DNA of 16,933 nucleotides from Treponema sp. (lineage in GTDB: Bacteria; Spirochaetota; Spirochaetia; Treponematales; Treponemataceae): assembly GCA_024691105.1 (NCBI GenBank), contig JAILNY010000035.1, forward strand, positions 1 to 16,933. Reading direction: 5' to 3'. The notes beneath the pieces were generated by a model. The model was not told the origin of the DNA. It made no database searches and saw only the letters and a list, made by a program, of their open reading frames with translations. The position numbers and the translations under genes are program-made. Positions 15,528 through 16,933 of this stretch are shown in pieces. Within the stretch, counting starts at the first letter, position 1. The number at the start of each line of letters is the position of its first letter.

Positions 15528-16295
15528 CTATCTCTTACGAATAAAAGTTTTAATTATCCTAAGTATATATTTGAACATAGAAAAAACAACCGCACATATA
15601 TACAAAAAAACAGAAACAGAATGTGTATTTAACAAGAACCTATAGTTTTCAAGTTCATTTTTTTCCATATGCCATAGATTTTTTGAAAGCCCACTTTCTC
15701 CATACATTTCTTTATCATCACAAGAATGAACATCAATAACTGGCAGCAGGTACATACAGGCACCATCATCGGCTATTCTAAGCCACAAATCATAATCTTC
15801 TGAATATCGTTTACCATCTCGAAACTGATTTTTTTCTAGAATTGTCTTTTTTATAAGAGTTGTCGAAGATTGCACTAAACATCTGAACATCATTTTTCTT
15901 AATGTTATTTTTTTAGTATCTGTTATCTTAATATTTTTAGAAGTGCATACAAAATCAGCATTAAGCTCTTTAATTTTTGAAAGCAAAATATTTAAATGTG
16001 ATTTCTCCCATATATCATCAGAGTCTAAAAAAGCAATATAATCACAATCAGAATTTTGTATACCTGTATTACGCGCTTTTCCAGGTCCACCATTTTTCTG
16101 TCTGATTATTTTAAAGTTACTAAAAGAATTTTGTTCTAAATAATTTTTTGCAACTTGAGAACAATTATCAGAAGAACCATCATCAACAAGTATAATTTGA
16201 ACATCTGATACATCTTGTCCAAGCACAGAAGAAAGACATTTTTTTATAGAGGTACTTGCATTATACATTGGAATAACAACACTTACTCCTCGCAT
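15528..16295 (-). CDS. Glycosyltransferase family 2 (GT-A) protein
   Basis: I chose the ATG at 16295 (255 aa) over the GTG at 16301 because GAGGAG lies 5 nt upstream of the ATG and would be too close to the GTG. The protein starts MRGVSVVIPMYNAS, typical of GT2, with VDDGSSD (37-43), the metal-binding DxD in AFLDSDD (88-94), and a later EDYDLWLRI acceptor-side motif (about 166-174). A hydrophobic segment and basic tail at the C-terminus (about 225-255) probably attach it to the inner membrane. The role would be addition of one sugar to a surface glycan; the sugar is unknown. The start overlaps the stop of the fucosyltransferase-like gene by 13 nt. The gene is visibly AT-richer than the ileS side, as is common for transferred glycan clusters. 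Confidence 0.93.
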   Translation of the reverse strand: MRGVSVVIPMYNASTSIKKCLSSVLGQDVSDVQIILVDDGSSDNCSQVAKNYLEQNSFSNFKIIRQKNGGPGKARNTGIQNSDCDYIAFLDSDDIWEKSHLNILLSKIKELNADFVCTSKNIKITDTKKITLRKMMFRCLVQSSTTLIKKTILEKNQFRDGKRYSEDYDLWLRIADDGACMYLLPVIDVHSCDDKEMYGESGLSKNLWHMEKNELENYRFLLNTHSVSVFLYICAVVFSMFKYILRIIKTFIRKR

Positions 16296-16933
16296 AACCA
16301 CTCCTCAGGGAACATAGTATCTCCACGTAACTTTGCATCCCCTATACCGAACCAATTTGCTGGATAAACTGTTATTCCCTCTTGTCGGGACAATAATGCA
16401 CCCCAGTAAGAAAATGTTGAATTACTTAAAATATGATCATCACATACAGCAAGTGTATATAAATCATCAAAAGAAGTTTTGTTCCAATCACAAAATGAAA
16501 CATAATTATATTTAGAAAACTGTTCTTTACAAAATGGAATATCATCAGAGACAAGAATTATTTTTGACTCTGGAAATTTCTGCTTATATTCTTCAATACA
16601 CTTAAAATACCAGGAAATATCCTGACATGACATAACACCATCTTTAACATAATCACCTCTGCGCACATGAACAGAACATAAGCGCATTTTAGGAAATCGT
16701 TTTTCAATATTTGATCTAAATACTTGATATTGTTTTAATGGGAAAAATAATTCTTTTAATTCTGAAACAGAATTCTTAAAATACCAAATTGCCTGCCAGT
16801 AACCATCCAGATACCAGTCTTTTGAAATATCTAACTTAGATATTTCAAACAAAACTGAATTATCTTCTATAATGTGAGTACTTTTTTTAAAAAAATGTTT
16901 TTTTACACGTGAAATAAAATTTGCTTTTACATC
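16283..16933 (-). CDS. GT11 alpha-1,2-fucosyltransferase-like protein, 5' truncated by the window
   Basis: The frame is open from the window edge (no stop between 16933 and the internal TTG at 16852), so the gene continues outside; 216 residues are visible of the usual roughly 290. Seen motifs are WYLDGYWQAIWYF, HVRRGDYV (GDP-fucose binding in GT11 enzymes), an SNSTFSYWGALLS element and VYPANWFG, in the family's order. GT11 enzymes transfer fucose from GDP-fucose, mostly in alpha-1,2 linkage to galactose, in bacterial O-antigens or capsules. The N-terminal Gly-rich GGLGNQ-type motif is expected in the missing part. The 3' end overlaps the GT2 gene by 13 nt, so the three glycosyltransferases form one operon. 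Linkage and acceptor are inferred from family only. Confidence 0.88.
   Translation of the reverse strand, partial: DVKANFISRVKKHFFKKSTHIIEDNSVLFEISKLDISKDWYLDGYWQAIWYFKNSVSELKELFFPLKQYQVFRSNIEKRFPKMRLCSVHVRRGDYVKDGVMSCQDISWYFKCIEEYKQKFPESKIILVSDDIPFCKEQFSKYNYVSFCDWNKTSFDDLYTLAVCDDHILSNSTFSYWGALLSRQEGITVYPANWFGIGDAKLRGDTMFPEEWLCEE

Noticed and set aside
16296..16301. GTG 16301 as start of the GT2 gene
   Set aside because: The GAGGAG ribosome binding site practically touches the GTG and is properly spaced for the ATG at 16295.
16283..16852. TTG 16852 as the true start of the GT11-like gene
   Set aside because: The frame stays open to the window edge and the family needs about 70 more N-terminal residues, so the gene is truncated by the window.

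Overview
The window looks like a chromosomal segment of an AT-rich host-associated spirochaete, most likely a Treponema from gut or rumen. Three things point that way. The isoleucyl-tRNA synthetase is the long eukaryote-like type. It is followed by a lipoprotein gene, as I recall for ileS (TP0452) and TP0453 in T. pallidum. Lipoproteins carry relaxed lipoboxes, and there is an operon of long acidic, low-complexity and MptE-like (DUF115/Maf) proteins. The genus is an inference; no rRNA or other phylogenetic marker is present.

Left edge, minus strand (1-599): a small FtsB/DivIC-like two-membrane-segment protein overlaps the start of a truncated threonylcarbamoyl-AMP synthase gene. A 167-bp divergent intergenic region (600-766) holds an extended -10 promoter and two clear inverted repeats.

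Plus-strand operon (767-8497): five tightly packed genes with overlaps or gaps of at most 16 nt. In order they are a 781-aa acidic protein without a single Arg or Cys; a 295-aa unknown; two tandem but divergent MptE-like/Maf-like proteins; and a two-TM protein with an acidic linker and a degenerate GGDEF domain. Maf proteins elsewhere act in flagellin glycosylation, so a spirochaete-specific glycosylation or motility-related system is a reasonable hypothesis. This is the least described part of the window.

Minus-strand housekeeping operon (14321 down to 8509): ileS, a membrane lipoprotein, a uracil phosphoribosyltransferase with a long N-terminal extension, and a TPR lipoprotein. It converges on the plus-strand operon. 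ileS uses a TTG start, and the next gene probably does too.

Right edge, minus strand (16933 down to 14417): three overlapping or nearly abutting glycosyltransferase genes. They are a 5'-truncated GT11 (alpha-1,2-fucosyltransferase-like), a GT2 and a GT4, forming the end of a surface-polysaccharide cluster that is visibly more AT-rich than its neighbours.

No RNA genes, insertion sequences or CRISPR arrays were seen. No gene-free stretch exceeds 300 bases.
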